A stretch of 64,000 bases of DNA from Weeksella massiliensis. GTDB lineage: Bacteria > Bacteroidota > Bacteroidia > Flavobacteriales > Weeksellaceae. A program made the position numbers and the translations under genes. Of the stretch, positions 33,897-43,511 are shown in pieces (the first letter of the stretch is position 1; each line of letters begins with the position of its first letter). The DNA lies in NCBI GenBank assembly GCA_000751595.1, contig CCMH01000009.1, positions 62,001-126,000 of the forward strand, read 5' to 3'. Below the pieces are notes generated by a model that searched no databases, was not told the origin of the DNA, and saw only the letters and a program-made list of their open reading frames with translations.

Positions 33897-34742
33897 TTAG
33901 TAATCACCTAATGGCGTGACCGGGTTTTGTTGCAAAGCACTTTCTAACTGTTCGTCGTTCGGTGCTTTCCCGTGCCATGCATGTGTGCCCATCATATAGT
34001 CAACACCATGCCCCATTTCGGTATGTAGCAAAATTACCACCGGTTTTCCTTTTCCGGTTGCGGCTTTGGCTTGTTCTAAGGTTTCTAATATTTTTTCTAA
34101 ATCATTTCCATTTTCTTGGTTGATCACTTCCCAACCAAAAGCTACTAATTTCGCTTGTAAATCTCCTAAAGGCAGAACCTGATCGGTATCTCCATCAATC
34201 TGGCGACCGTTGTAGTCGATGGTAGCAATAATGTTGTCTACTTTTTTTCCGGCAGCATACATAAAAGCCTCCCAAATTTGTCCCTCTTGTAACTCTCCAT
34301 CACCGTGAAGTGTATAGATAAGATGGCTGTCTTTGTTTAGTTTTTTGGCCTGTGCAGCTCCTAAAGCAACCGACAATCCTTGTCCCAAAGATCCCGATGC
34401 AATACGGATTCCAGGTAAATGATCGTGGGTAGTAGGATGACCTTGCAAACGCGAATTTAATTTTCTGAAAGTAGCCAATTCTTCTACCGAGAAAAATCCA
34501 TTGCGCGCCAAAACGCTGTAAAGTACAGGCGAAATATGTCCGTTTGATAAGAAGAAAAGATCTTCATTTTTTCCATCCATATCAAATTTGGTAGAATAAT
34601 CCATTTGCTTACCGTATAAGGCAACCAAAAATTCTGCACATCCTAAAGATCCGCCTGGATGACCACTGTTTACGGCATGTACCATGCGAAGAATGTCTCG
34701 ACGTACTTGTACAACTTGTGTTTGTAATTCTTGAAGTGTCAT
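33897..34742 (-). CDS. Transketolase, N-terminal (thiamine-diphosphate-binding) subunit
   Basis: A 281-residue subunit with the PP domain: VNSGHPGGSLGCAEFLVALY, then HGDGELQEGQIWEAFMYAAG (GDGx..N-like metal and diphosphate motif) and TEMGHGVDYMMGTHAWHGKA. It pairs with the C subunit at 31480-32424, and the two lengths sum to a normal transketolase. The intervening gene makes the arrangement unusual. Confidence 0.92.
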   Translation of the reverse strand: MTLQELQTQVVQVRRDILRMVHAVNSGHPGGSLGCAEFLVALYGKQMDYSTKFDMDGKNEDLFFLSNGHISPVLYSVLARNGFFSVEELATFRKLNSRLQGHPTTHDHLPGIRIASGSLGQGLSVALGAAQAKKLNKDSHLIYTLHGDGELQEGQIWEAFMYAAGKKVDNIIATIDYNGRQIDGDTDQVLPLGDLQAKLVAFGWEVINQENGNDLEKILETLEQAKAATGKGKPVVILLHTEMGHGVDYMMGTHAWHGKAPNDEQLESALQQNPVTPLGDY

Positions 34743-34828
34743 GTTTTGTTTGTTAATGCTTATGTAAAATTAATTGAATTTTTTGTCTGCTCACTCATTG
34801 TTTTCAGTGAGATGTTTTGGGTAGGATA

Positions 34829-35068
34829 TTATACTTGCTCGTACCAAACTGCTCGATGAGGACGAAGCTCATCACGAACTTTCATCATCTGACTTTCGTC
34901 GACTACGACAAAAGCGATTGTATGCAAATCTGTCTGTTTATCGAGGTTTGCAAATCCTTCTAACTTTTCTTTCGCCAAATATTCGTTGAGATGAATCACG
35001 TGATGTTCGGCAATTTTTTCTGCTTCGGGTCCGCAAAAATCCCAAATCATTTTTAGTTGTTTATTCAT
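34829..35068 (-). CDS. Small conserved protein of unknown function
   Basis: 79 residues, cytosolic by appearance, with no signal peptide or membrane segment. Readable stretches are MIWDFCGPEAEKIAEHHVIH and FVVVDESQMMKVRDELRPHR. It looks like a compact alpha/beta domain. It is 86 bases upstream of the transketolase N subunit on the same strand. Its codon usage matches the housekeeping neighbours, so I take it as real. The function is not recognised. Confidence 0.6.
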   Translation of the reverse strand: MNKQLKMIWDFCGPEAEKIAEHHVIHLNEYLAKEKLEGFANLDKQTDLHTIAFVVVDESQMMKVRDELRPHRAVWYEQV

Positions 35069-35149
35069 GGTCTAAAGGTACAAAAAAACAAAAACTCTTC
35101 ACGGAGCTCTTTGGCCAAATATTTCTCATCTTTTTTGGTTTTATGGTAT

Positions 35150-35211
35150 AAAAAAATCGGTAAGATGAATAATTAACCATTTTTTTTACGTTTTATATTT
35201 CATCCTACCGA
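35150..35211 (-). terminator. Possible terminator or hairpin after the symporter gene
   Basis: TCGGTAAGATGA (35157-35168) pairs with TCATCCTACCGA (35200-35211) with one mismatch that becomes a G-U pair on the minus strand, followed there by seven T. The loop (31 bases) is long for a terminator. One arm contains a copy of the dispersed ATCCTACC motif; a second copy follows at 35219-35226. Confidence 0.4.
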
Positions 35212-35240
35212 AAATCTTATCCTACCGAAACCTATAAAAA

Positions 35241-36776
35241 TTACTCTGCGATTGTTTGGTTTTCTTGACGTTTGTTACTCAAAAAATACAAGCCGATAAA
35301 AGTTAGAAATCCGTTGAGGATAATGAGTTCTACGCCGATTTTATAATCTGAATTATGCGTTACCCAATAATTAATAAGGTAGGTGAGAACGGGCGCTAAA
35401 AGCGTAACTCCCAAAATACCCCATTGTATATGTATGTTTCGTTTGGTGAGAATCCCGAAAGCAAAAAGACCTAACAAAGGGCCGTAGGTGTAGCCAGCAA
35501 CTTCCATGATGAGATAGACTATCGATTTATCGTTGATGGCTTTGAAAATTAAGATCAGTAGAAAAAAGATAACCGTGAATGTAAGATGAACTTTCAGTCG
35601 AGTATTTTTCTTTTGTTTTTCGGTTTTGCTTGTGTCTTCGTTTAGTTTTAATAAATCGACACAAAAAGAACTTGTTACGGCTGTCAGTGCGCCATCTGCA
35701 GATGGGAAAAGCGCAGAAATAAGTCCGATAATGAAAATTACGGATAAAAATAACGGAAAATATCCTTGTAAAGAAAGCGCAGGAAAGAGGTCGTCGCCCA
35801 TGACATTTTCTCCACCTTGTTGTAAGAAAAATCCGTTTTCGGTATAGAAACCTCCGTTTTGCATCGAATAAATATATAGCAAACCTCCTAAAAATAAGAA
35901 GGCTAGATTGACGAAAAGCAAGGTTCCGGCAAAGGTTAGCATATTTTTTTTCGAGTTGTGCAAGTTATCAACAGAGATGTTTTTTTGCATCATTTCTTGA
36001 TCCAAACCTGTCATTGCAATCGTAATGAAAATTCCGCCGAGCAATGTTTTGAGGAAATAGGTTTTTGAGTTGACATCGGTGTTGATAAAATGTGTGTAGT
36101 TTTGTTCTTTTAATTGATTAAAAGCCTGACCAACAGAGAGGTCGAGATTGCTCAAAATAAAAACAATACAAGCAATAAGACTCACAATCATAAAAGTAGT
36201 TTGCAACGTATCGGTAATCACAATTGTTTTCACTCCGCCCTCGAAGGTGTACAGCAAAATCATCAATAAAAGGATAAAAGTGGTTAACCAAAAAGGAATA
36301 CCCAATTGACCTAATAAAAATATTTGCAATACATTGACTACGAGATATAGACGAGCCGTTGCTCCGATTCCGCGCGAAATGATGAAAAATATCGAACCAA
36401 TTTTATGCGCTTCAACATTGAATCTTTTCCCTAAATAAGTATAAATTGAAGTCAGGTTCATCCGATAATACAGCGGCAAAAGAACCAAGGCAACTATAAA
36501 ATAGCCTAAGAAAAAACCAATTACCATCATATAATATTCGAAACCGCCGTAGATATATTCTGTTCCGGTGAGTTTACCAACTGTTCCGGGCACCGAAATA
36601 AAGGTTACGCCACTGAGCGATGTTCCAATCATCCCGAAGGCAACCAACCACCATTTACTTTTTTTGTTTCCGATGAAAAATGATTGATTATCAGAGTTTC
36701 GGCTCGTGTAATAGGAAATAACCAAAAGGCCTAAAAAATAGACAATTACACAGATGAGGATAAATGTTGTATTCAT
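35241..36776 (-). CDS. Sodium:solute symporter family transporter
   Basis: A 511-residue inner-membrane protein with about 13 transmembrane helices. SSS-family features include [40 protein letters not shown] and the SSS signature-like region [20 protein letters not shown]. It imports a small solute with sodium; members closest in style are annotated as sialic acid, glucose or proline type, and I cannot choose. The ATG at 36776 follows a TAAATTTG box and gives the usual short N-terminus; 13 further codons upstream would cross that promoter. Confidence 0.88.
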   Translation of the reverse strand: MNTTFILICVIVYFLGLLVISYYTSRNSDNQSFFIGNKKSKWWLVAFGMIGTSLSGVTFISVPGTVGKLTGTEYIYGGFEYYMMVIGFFLGYFIVALVLLPLYYRMNLTSIYTYLGKRFNVEAHKIGSIFFIISRGIGATARLYLVVNVLQIFLLGQLGIPFWLTTFILLLMILLYTFEGGVKTIVITDTLQTTFMIVSLIACIVFILSNLDLSVGQAFNQLKEQNYTHFINTDVNSKTYFLKTLLGGIFITIAMTGLDQEMMQKNISVDNLHNSKKNMLTFAGTLLFVNLAFLFLGGLLYIYSMQNGGFYTENGFFLQQGGENVMGDDLFPALSLQGYFPLFLSVIFIIGLISALFPSADGALTAVTSSFCVDLLKLNEDTSKTEKQKKNTRLKVHLTFTVIFFLLILIFKAINDKSIVYLIMEVAGYTYGPLLGLFAFGILTKRNIHIQWGILGVTLLAPVLTYLINYWVTHNSDYKIGVELIILNGFLTFIGLYFLSNKRQENQTIAE

Positions 36777-36794
36777 TAGCTGTAGAAATATGCC

Positions 36795-36802
36795 CAAATT
36801 TA
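36795..36802 (-). promoter_or_regulatory. Probable -7 box for the symporter gene
   Basis: TAAATTTG on the minus strand, ending 18 bases before the ATG at 36776. It is one base away from the oppositely oriented recR -7 box. Confidence 0.45.
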
Positions 36803-36803
36803 G

Positions 36804-36811
36804 TATTTTTG
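36804..36811 (+). promoter_or_regulatory. Probable -7 box for recR
   Basis: TATTTTTG on the plus strand, ending 18 bases before the recR ATG at 36830. It lies back to back with the symporter -7 box. Confidence 0.45.
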
Positions 36812-36829
36812 ACACAAGTAAACATCAAG

Positions 36830-37447
36830 ATGAGCAATTATCCCAGTAAAGTTTTAGAGCGAGCGGTAAATGAAATGTCTCAATTGCCAGGAATTGGTAA
36901 AAGAACTGCCTTGCGCTTGGTCTTGCATATGCTCAATAGACCGCATACGCAGACACTTCGATTAGCAGAAGCTCTTACACATTTGGTTGAGGATATCCAA
37001 TATTGCGAAACTTGCCATACGTTGTCCGATACTCCAATTTGCGAAATTTGTAGCAATCCTTTGCGCGACCATAGTATCATTTGTGTGGTAGAAGATATAC
37101 GCGATGTGATGGCAATCGAGAACACCGGTCAATACCGTGGAGTTTATCATGTTTTGGGAGGACGAATTTCTCCGATGGAAGGAATTGGACCTTCTCAATT
37201 AAAAATCGATTCGTTGGTAAAAAGAGCGGCAGAAGAATCCACCAAAGAAATTATTTTTGCATTGAGTTCTACGATGGAAGGTGATACAACGGTTTTTTAC
37301 CTTTTCAAACAATTAAAAGATTTTCCGTTGGTTTACTCAACCATTGCACGTGGAATTGGAGTAGGAGATGAGTTGGAATATGCCGATGAAGCAACGTTGA
37401 TCCGTTCTATCGAAAATCGAATTCCGTATTCAGAAACAAAATTATAG
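36830..37447 (+). CDS. recR: Recombination protein RecR
   Basis: A 205-residue recombination mediator that works with RecO and RecF to load RecA at gaps. It has a helix-hairpin-helix ([17 protein letters not shown]), a four-cysteine zinc finger (C59, C62, C71, C74) and a TOPRIM domain ([31 protein letters not shown]). Start 36830 is the family start and lies 18 bases after the -7 box. The frame open from 36764 would overlap the divergent symporter start. Confidence 0.96.
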   Translation: MSNYPSKVLERAVNEMSQLPGIGKRTALRLVLHMLNRPHTQTLRLAEALTHLVEDIQYCETCHTLSDTPICEICSNPLRDHSIICVVEDIRDVMAIENTGQYRGVYHVLGGRISPMEGIGPSQLKIDSLVKRAAEESTKEIIFALSSTMEGDTTVFYLFKQLKDFPLVYSTIARGIGVGDELEYADEATLIRSIENRIPYSETKL

Positions 37448-37450
37448 GCA

Positions 37451-38512
37451 ATGGATATCTCGATTGTGATTGTTAGTTACAATGCTACTCCATTTTTAGA
37501 TCAATGTTTACAATCCTGCCAGAAAGCTTTGGTAGGACGAAAGGGTGAAATTTTGGTTATTGATAATCATTCGCCCGAAAAAGTGGTAGAGAACCTTCGA
37601 ATCCATTTTCCTGAGGTTGAGTTTTATCCGTTGGAAGAAAATTTAGGTTTTGCCAAAGCCAATAATTTTGGGGTAGAAAAAGCAAAAGGTCGTTATGTTT
37701 TGATTTTGAATCCGGACACTCTAATCCCAGAAAATCTATTCGATCAAATTATACCATTCTACCAAAAAACAAAAAATATCGGGGCACTTGGGGTGAAACT
37801 TATCGATGCCCAGGGGCGATTTCATCCAGAAAGTAAAAGAAATCTACCAACTCCATGGAATGCTTTGGCAAAGTTTTTTCCGAACTTAGATTTTGCAAAA
37901 AAATCATCTTACTATAATTTGCAATTAACGGCTGATGAAGTTGGGAAAACAACCGTTTTGGTGGGTGCTTTTATGTTTTTGTCGCGATCGATTTACCTCG
38001 AAGCCAAAGGGTTTGATGAACGCTATTTTATGTACGGTGAAGATATTGATCTTAGTTATTCGATCGAACGTTTAGGCTACGAAAATTATTACAAAGGCGA
38101 TAGTGTCGCGATTCATTATAAGGGAGAAAGTACAAGAAAGGATGCCAAATATTATCGAATATTCTTTCAGGCGATGAATCTTTTTATTGATAAATATTAT
38201 ACCAATATTTTTTCTAAGACTTTTCTCAAGTTTGGAGTTTGGGCGAAATATAAAGCTTCTATTTTCGCGATGAAAAAGGAAACGAACAAGGACGTATCGG
38301 CGAAAATAACCAAAAATGAACTGAATTTCCTACCGAAAAACTTTCAACCGCAAGATTTAGAAAATCAAGGACATTATGTTTTCGATACGCAGTTGTTTTC
38401 TTATCAAGAAATTATTGCGTATTTAGAAAAATTCAGTTCATCAACTGTACATTTCTACATTGCAACTGATCGTTATCTCATCGGAGAAAACGAAATTTAT
38501 CGTCGCGAGTAG
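37451..38512 (+). CDS. Glycosyltransferase family 2 (rhamnosyltransferase-like)
   Basis: A 353-residue GT-A glycosyltransferase. Signatures are SIVIVSYNATPFLDQCL, VIDNHSPEKVVENL, ENLGFAKANNFGVEKAKGRY, the DXD-like VLILNPDTLIPENLF, and the acceptor-side FDERYFMYGEDIDLSYSIER. The C-terminal ~70 residues (from about 285) form an extra, less conserved domain. It starts three bases after recR and is likely cotranscribed. Its stop is one base from the stop of a convergent lipoprotein gene, with no terminator between. Confidence 0.88.
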   Translation: MDISIVIVSYNATPFLDQCLQSCQKALVGRKGEILVIDNHSPEKVVENLRIHFPEVEFYPLEENLGFAKANNFGVEKAKGRYVLILNPDTLIPENLFDQIIPFYQKTKNIGALGVKLIDAQGRFHPESKRNLPTPWNALAKFFPNLDFAKKSSYYNLQLTADEVGKTTVLVGAFMFLSRSIYLEAKGFDERYFMYGEDIDLSYSIERLGYENYYKGDSVAIHYKGESTRKDAKYYRIFFQAMNLFIDKYYTNIFSKTFLKFGVWAKYKASIFAMKKETNKDVSAKITKNELNFLPKNFQPQDLENQGHYVFDTQLFSYQEIIAYLEKFSSSTVHFYIATDRYLIGENEIYRRE

Positions 38513-38513
38513 T

Positions 38514-38753
38514 TTATTTTTTAGCCTCTACAGAATCTTTCTTTTCTGCAGTTTCTGTCGTTGTAGCTTGTACGCTGTCTTTTTTAGGGGCTTCTTCGGT
38601 TGTTGTTTCTTTATGCGCCACAGGATGATCTTCGTGCGAAGGTACTTCTACTGGTGGATGCGTTACCGGAAGAATTCCATGATTTCCACCTGGTTTTTTA
38701 TTACAAGAAATGGCCAAAACCATAAAAGAAGCTAAGAAAACTATTTTTTTCAT
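38514..38753 (-). CDS. Small Thr/Glu/His-rich lipoprotein
   Basis: 79 residues: signal peptide MKKIVFLASFMVLAISC with lipobox LAISC (Cys17). The mature part is low complexity, with HPPVEVPSHEDHPVAHKETT followed by KKDSVQATTTETAEKKDSVE, a short repeat (KKDSVxA/TTTETAE). It is probably disordered and outer-membrane anchored. The function is unknown. It is convergent with the upstream glycosyltransferase. Confidence 0.6.
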   Translation of the reverse strand: MKKIVFLASFMVLAISCNKKPGGNHGILPVTHPPVEVPSHEDHPVAHKETTTEEAPKKDSVQATTTETAEKKDSVEAKK

Positions 38754-38835
38754 GCGTTTATATTTTTCTGGGTATTATGATTAATTGCAAATTTAGCGAA
38801 ACCTTTGTTTAGAAAGTATATGAATTGTTGGATTT

Positions 38836-39489
38836 TTATTTTAGGGTAGCAATCGTTTGTACGCCACCTTTGGTAATATCGCCCAATTTCACATGCAATT
38901 CGGTATCTAATGGTAAGAATAAATCGACACGAGAACCAAATTTGATGAATCCATATTCTTTTCCGGCCACTGCGGTATCGTCTTTTTTAGCATACAAAAC
39001 AATGCGTCGAGCAACTGCGCCCGCCACTTGTCTGAAAAGGATTTTTTGGGCAGCTTTGGTCTCGACCACAACGGTTGTTCGTTCATTGAGTTCTGATGAT
39101 TTTGGATTGTATGCAACCAAAAACTTACCAGAATGATATTGCGAATAAATTACTTTTCCATCTACCGGATAACGTGTAATATGCACATTGAGTGGCGACA
39201 TAAAAATAGAAACTTGTAAACATTCTTCTTTTAGAAACTCCGACTCAAAAACTTTTTCTATCACAACAACTTTTCCATCTACTGGAGCAATGACACTTTT
39301 TTCGTCTGCGGTATGACTTCGGTCTGGATTGCGAAAAAACCATACCATAAAACCATATAAAACCCATAAGGACAATGCCATCACATAGCCAAAAGGCGAA
39401 GGAATAAAACGAATAAATAAATAGCTAAATATAGCAAAGAATATTAAGCCTAAACTAAGAATAATTCTGCCTTCTCGATGTAGCTTCAT
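38836..39489 (-). CDS. psd: Phosphatidylserine decarboxylase proenzyme
   Basis: A 217-residue short-form (Psd-type without long N-terminus) inner-membrane enzyme making phosphatidylethanolamine. Two N-terminal membrane segments (about 10-50) are followed by IAPVDGKVVVIE, SPLNVHITRYPVDGKV and the self-cleavage site FGSRVDLFLP (G185-S186), where the serine becomes the pyruvoyl cofactor. The ATG overlaps the cdsA stop by four bases (ATGA), linking two consecutive phospholipid steps. Confidence 0.93.
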   Translation of the reverse strand: MKLHREGRIILSLGLIFFAIFSYLFIRFIPSPFGYVMALSLWVLYGFMVWFFRNPDRSHTADEKSVIAPVDGKVVVIEKVFESEFLKEECLQVSIFMSPLNVHITRYPVDGKVIYSQYHSGKFLVAYNPKSSELNERTTVVVETKAAQKILFRQVAGAVARRIVLYAKKDDTAVAGKEYGFIKFGSRVDLFLPLDTELHVKLGDITKGGVQTIATLK

Positions 39490-40343
39490 AAAGTATTAGT
39501 TAATAGTAAATATGTATAGATCATTGGTACGACAAAGATATAACTATCCAATCGATCTAAAAAACCTCCGTGTCCAGGAATTAGGTGTCCACTGTCTTTT
39601 ACTTGGAAAGTTCGTTTTAGTTTCGATTCTGTCAAATCTCCCAAAGGAGCTGTGATAGCAACAATAATTCCTATTATCAACCAATTGCCCTGCAACGGAA
39701 CAGGTGACCATTGCGAGATGGCATATCCTACCAAAATTGTCGAAATAAATCCACCTGCAAATCCTTCCCAACTTTTTGCTTGCGAGATTTTGGGTGCCAT
39801 CGGATGTTTACCAAAAAGGCTTCCAACGATATAGGCCATCGAATCGCTAATCCAAAGGAGAATAAACACAAATAGTACTTCGTAATGCATGGTGGTTTTG
39901 CCAAAACTCAGTCCAAAAGAAGGAAGCGTTAGGCTTAGAGCAAACGGTACCACAAGGTAGGTAATCCCGATGGTAGCTTTAGAAAAATCGTTGTTGAGTT
40001 CTTGCGGACTAAAAAAGATGAGTAGGATGGAAAATAGAAATAAAACCGGTCCGGCAAAAGCCATAGTATTGAGGAAAAACGGGAAAGTACCATTTTCGTA
40101 CAACGCATCAGAAACCGATAAAAAGTCGCGAGCGAATAAGAAAAATACAATCCCAAATCCGACCAAAATCATTCCTTGATATAGGCGATCTTTGAGTTGG
40201 GTGATTTTACAAAATTCAATCAGGCACAAGGCACAAAATAAGGCCATCAGACCAATTAGGCTATAAAAATGCCACGTTGTTCCCGCTACGATAATTGCAG
40301 CATAAATGATACCCGAAATCAGACGCGGAAAAAAGTTCTTCAT
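39486..40343 (-). CDS. cdsA: Phosphatidate cytidylyltransferase
   Basis: A 285-residue polytopic enzyme that makes CDP-diacylglycerol from phosphatidate and CTP. The CDS family signature is clear near the C-terminus: SKLKRTFQVKDSGHLIPGHG and GFLDRLDSY. About seven membrane segments precede it. It overlaps psd by four bases and follows the LUD gene after two bases, forming the unit LUD-cdsA-psd. Confidence 0.95.
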   Translation of the reverse strand: MKNFFPRLISGIIYAAIIVAGTTWHFYSLIGLMALFCALCLIEFCKITQLKDRLYQGMILVGFGIVFFLFARDFLSVSDALYENGTFPFFLNTMAFAGPVLFLFSILLIFFSPQELNNDFSKATIGITYLVVPFALSLTLPSFGLSFGKTTMHYEVLFVFILLWISDSMAYIVGSLFGKHPMAPKISQAKSWEGFAGGFISTILVGYAISQWSPVPLQGNWLIIGIIVAITAPLGDLTESKLKRTFQVKDSGHLIPGHGGFLDRLDSYIFVVPMIYTYLLLTNTL

Positions 40344-40345
40344 AG

Positions 40346-40936
40346 TTATTCTTCTACCAACAGCAAATATATGTTTTTTGCATTCGGTATCGAATCGAAA
40401 TTATGCATATTTTCTCCACGAATACAAGAAATATTATTTGGCAAACGATCAGACTTGCTCGATCGAATACGGTGTAACGCTTCGCTAATATTGTTTACCA
40501 GCTGTTTAGGAGTTGCATAAATGATAAAATTATCGGGAAAATCTTCTACTTTTCGACCGGCAGTTTGGTCAGAAGACAACATAATACTCCCATCGTACCC
40601 AATTAAATACTCGCATGTAAGAAAATTGAAGCGAGAGTTTTCGGTAGGATTTATTTGATAACTGATTTGCAGTTGATCTAACATGTTTTGCAAAGACTCA
40701 TCAATACACACAAAATGTTGAATGCGTTCGTATTGAATTATCTGTTTTAGATTTTCGATGGTTTCTGTTGGGTTGCTGCAATACAGAAAATGTCCACCAC
40801 CTGCATTGAAGTTCGTGGCAAATAACTCATCCACCGAAACTTCCTTTTTGAAAACTAATTCAACAGGATCATGTTCTTCTTCGACAATGGGTGTTTGATT
40901 GAGTTTTTGTATGAATTTTTTGATTGCTTTCCACAT
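40346..40936 (-). CDS. LUD-domain (LutC/YkgG-like) protein
   Basis: A 196-residue protein with the LUD fold of the lactate-utilisation LutC family: ETIENLKQIIQYERIQHFVC, EYLIGYDGSIMLSSDQTAGR and NFIIYATPKQLV. LutC works with LutA and LutB in L-lactate oxidation, but neither is present here; the gene sits with phospholipid synthesis and ftsH as commonly in this phylum, so its role may differ. I use the ATG at 40936 in preference to the TTG at 40942. The preceding ftsH transcript ends in a terminator, so this gene probably has its own promoter. Confidence 0.8.
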   Translation of the reverse strand: MWKAIKKFIQKLNQTPIVEEEHDPVELVFKKEVSVDELFATNFNAGGGHFLYCSNPTETIENLKQIIQYERIQHFVCIDESLQNMLDQLQISYQINPTENSRFNFLTCEYLIGYDGSIMLSSDQTAGRKVEDFPDNFIIYATPKQLVNNISEALHRIRSSKSDRLPNNISCIRGENMHNFDSIPNAKNIYLLLVEE

Positions 40937-40996
40937 CAGCAAGAGCTGGTTTTATATGTATCTTAAACGAAATTAACAATAAAATGTAAAGTTACA

Positions 40997-41025
40997 AAAA
41001 AATCGCTGTTATTCAGCGATTTTTT
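40997..41025 (-). terminator. Terminator embedded in the last codons of ftsH
   Basis: A perfect 12-base stem AAAAAATCGCTG (40997-41008) / CAGCGATTTTTT (41014-41025) with a 5-base loop. On the minus strand the left arm encodes the final residues of FtsH, the loop holds its stop codon, and seven T follow. Confidence 0.8.
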
Positions 41026-43021
41026 CTTCTTTGGAGTGTGAATCTTCTTTTGGAGATTCTTCTTCATTTTTTCGTTCCTCCTTGGTTTCTTCAATAATCG
41101 TATCGGGTTCCCCAAATGGGCGTTCTCCAAATACAGCGACTAAATCTTCGCGGAAAATAACTTCTTTTTCGATTAATTTATCGGCTAATTCATCTAATTT
41201 ATCTTTGTTTTCACGAAGGATTTTTTTCGCGCGTTCGTATTGAGTTTCGATGATGTTCGATACTTCTTTATCGATCATTTTCGCAGTTTCTTCACTATAA
41301 GGTTTAGAGAAACCGTATTCATTTTGTCCGCTCGAATCGTAATAAGAAACGTTTCCGATCTTATCATTCAATCCATAAATGCTCACCATGGCAGAAGCTT
41401 GTTTGGTTACTTTTTCTAAATCGCTCAAGGCACCTGTAGAGATATTCCCAAAGATAACTTCTTCGGCAGCACGTCCGCCCATGGTCATACAAATTTCGTC
41501 TAACATTTGTTCGGTTGTCGTAATTTGTCTTTCTTCTGGCAAATACCAAGCGGCACCCAAAGATCGACCACGCGGAACGATAGTAACTTTTACCAATGGT
41601 GCAGCGTGTTCTACCAACCACCCGATGGTTGCGTGCCCCGCTTCGTGGTAGGCAATACGTTTCTTTTCGTTTGGTTTGATGACTTTACTTTTCTTCTCTA
41701 GACCACCAATAATTCTATCAACAGCATCTAAGAAGTCTTGTTTTTCTACCACATCTTTTCCTTTTCTAGCGGCAACAAGAGCGGCCTCGTTACAAACATT
41801 AAAAATATCTGCACCACTAAAACCTGGCGTTTGTTTGGCTAAAAATTCTACATCTACATCTTCGCCTAATTTTAGGGGACGTAAATGCACTTTGAAAATC
41901 GCTTCACGTTCTGTAAGTTCTGGTAAATCTACATTGATAATTCGGTCGAAACGTCCTGGACGCATCAAGGCTTTATCCAACACGTCTGCACGGTTGGTTG
42001 CAGCAATAACAATCACATTCGATTCGGTTCCGAAACCATCCATTTCGGTAAGTAATTGGTTCAAGGTATTTTCTCGTTCGTCATTGGATCCAGTGAAATT
42101 ATTTTTTCCACGAGCACGACCAATTGCATCAATCTCATCAATAAAGATAATTGAAGGAGATTTTGCTTTGGCATTGGCAAATAAATCGCGAACACGAGAA
42201 GCACCAACTCCTACAAACATTTCGACGAAATCTGATCCAGATAGAGAGAAAAATGGAACTTTTGCTTCACCGGCAACGGCTTTCGCTAATAGAGTTTTTC
42301 CGGTTCCTGGAGGGCCTACTAATAGTGCACCTTTCGGAATTTTACCTCCTAATTTGGTGAATTTGGTAGGATTTTTTAAGAAATCTACAATTTCTTCAAT
42401 TTCTTCTTTTGCACCTTCTAATCCAGCAACATCTTTGAATGTGGTTTTTACTTGATCGTTTTCATCAAATAATTTGGCTTTCGATTTTCCGATATTGAAA
42501 ATTTGTCCGCCACCACCTGCGCCACCACCCATTCTTCTGAATAGGAAGTAATACATCAAACCTAATAATCCTACCCATAAAACAATGGTAAGAATGGTTC
42601 CGCTAAGAGCATTTGGAACGATGGTTTTTAGTTTGGTTCTGAGGGTCGGATTTTCGCTTAGAGTGGTATTGAACTCTTTTTCGAAGTTTCCGGCATCAGC
42701 CACATTAAAGGTGAAATCTGGAGATTTCCCCATGAAGGTAAGACTATTGTCTTGTGATTTTTTTAGTTGTTTGAAATTTTCGGATTCTAAAGCTTCTTTC
42801 GATAAATATACTTTTACCGAGTTGTCGTCTAAACCAAGATCTACTTGTTCGATATAACCTTCTTTTAGGTATTTGAAAAAGGTATTATGGTCGAGACTTT
42901 TCGAAGAAGCTCCAATAGAATTTGGTGTATAAAAGAAAAAACCAATTAAAATCAATCCAATAATTCCATAAATCCACATAGGATTAAATCCTCCGCTTGG
43001 TTTTGTATTTTTGTTTTTCAA
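41009..43021 (-). CDS. ftsH: ATP-dependent zinc metalloprotease FtsH
   Basis: A 670-residue membrane AAA+ protease that degrades damaged or short-lived membrane and cytosolic proteins. Two membrane segments (about 15-31 and 137-161) flank a periplasmic domain. Then come Walker A GPPGTGKT (236-243), Walker [10 protein letters not shown], the second region of homology [20 protein letters not shown] and the zinc site HEAGH (459-463). The C-terminal tail is Glu/Lys-rich. The last codons overlap a strong terminator. It is 28 bases downstream of rsfS. Confidence 0.97.
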   Translation of the reverse strand: MKNKNTKPSGGFNPMWIYGIIGLILIGFFFYTPNSIGASSKSLDHNTFFKYLKEGYIEQVDLGLDDNSVKVYLSKEALESENFKQLKKSQDNSLTFMGKSPDFTFNVADAGNFEKEFNTTLSENPTLRTKLKTIVPNALSGTILTIVLWVGLLGLMYYFLFRRMGGGAGGGGQIFNIGKSKAKLFDENDQVKTTFKDVAGLEGAKEEIEEIVDFLKNPTKFTKLGGKIPKGALLVGPPGTGKTLLAKAVAGEAKVPFFSLSGSDFVEMFVGVGASRVRDLFANAKAKSPSIIFIDEIDAIGRARGKNNFTGSNDERENTLNQLLTEMDGFGTESNVIVIAATNRADVLDKALMRPGRFDRIINVDLPELTEREAIFKVHLRPLKLGEDVDVEFLAKQTPGFSGADIFNVCNEAALVAARKGKDVVEKQDFLDAVDRIIGGLEKKSKVIKPNEKKRIAYHEAGHATIGWLVEHAAPLVKVTIVPRGRSLGAAWYLPEERQITTTEQMLDEICMTMGGRAAEEVIFGNISTGALSDLEKVTKQASAMVSIYGLNDKIGNVSYYDSSGQNEYGFSKPYSEETAKMIDKEVSNIIETQYERAKKILRENKDKLDELADKLIEKEVIFREDLVAVFGERPFGEPDTIIEETKEERKNEEESPKEDSHSKEEKIAE

Positions 43022-43049
43022 TGTTACAAGTTCTTAGTTAATGATTCGC

Positions 43050-43412
43050 TTACAGCTCTATTCGTGTTTCCACTGCGTCGCCCCAAAGACTTTCTATGTC
43101 GTAATATTCGCGTACATCTTTCTGGAAAATGTGCACGATTACGTTGGTATAATCGATGAGAATCCATTGGGCATTTTGTGTTCCTTCTACATGAAAAGGT
43201 TTTTCGTGCATTTCGGTTTTTACTAATCGTTCTACCGTTTCGGCAATCGCATTTACTTGGGTATTTGAGTTTCCGTTACAAATAACAAAGTATTCGCAAA
43301 ATGCATTTTCTATTTCACGTAAATCTAATATGGTAATATCTTCGCCTTTTACTTTGGAAATTCCGTCTACAATACTATCGAGTAAATCTTTCGTATACTG
43401 ATTGTCTATCAT
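43050..43412 (-). CDS. rsfS: Ribosomal silencing factor RsfS
   Basis: A 120-residue protein that binds uL14 and blocks subunit joining in starvation. Family blocks are GEDITILDLREIENAFCEYF, VICNGNSNTQVNAIAETVE and WILIDYTNVIVHIFQKDVRE, then YYDIESLWGDA. It is directly upstream of ftsH on the same strand. A TAAATTTG box lies 23 bases before its start. Confidence 0.95.
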   Translation of the reverse strand: MIDNQYTKDLLDSIVDGISKVKGEDITILDLREIENAFCEYFVICNGNSNTQVNAIAETVERLVKTEMHEKPFHVEGTQNAQWILIDYTNVIVHIFQKDVREYYDIESLWGDAVETRIEL

Positions 43413-43435
43413 TATGAGTTATAAATATAAAGTTT

Positions 43436-43443
43436 CAAATTTA
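43436..43443 (-). promoter_or_regulatory. Probable -7 box for rsfS-ftsH
   Basis: TAAATTTG on the minus strand, 23 bases before the rsfS ATG; no clear -33 element. Confidence 0.4.
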
Positions 43444-43511
43444 GTGATAATTAGCGTAAGATTAAAAGAATTTAAAATAACTTTAACCTCTCTAAACAAT
43501 TCATTCTCTCT

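Noticed and set aside
41676-42455. Long plus-strand frame opposite ftsH
   Set aside because: Mirror of a well-conserved gene; the protein is Ser/Arg-rich without recognisable domains.
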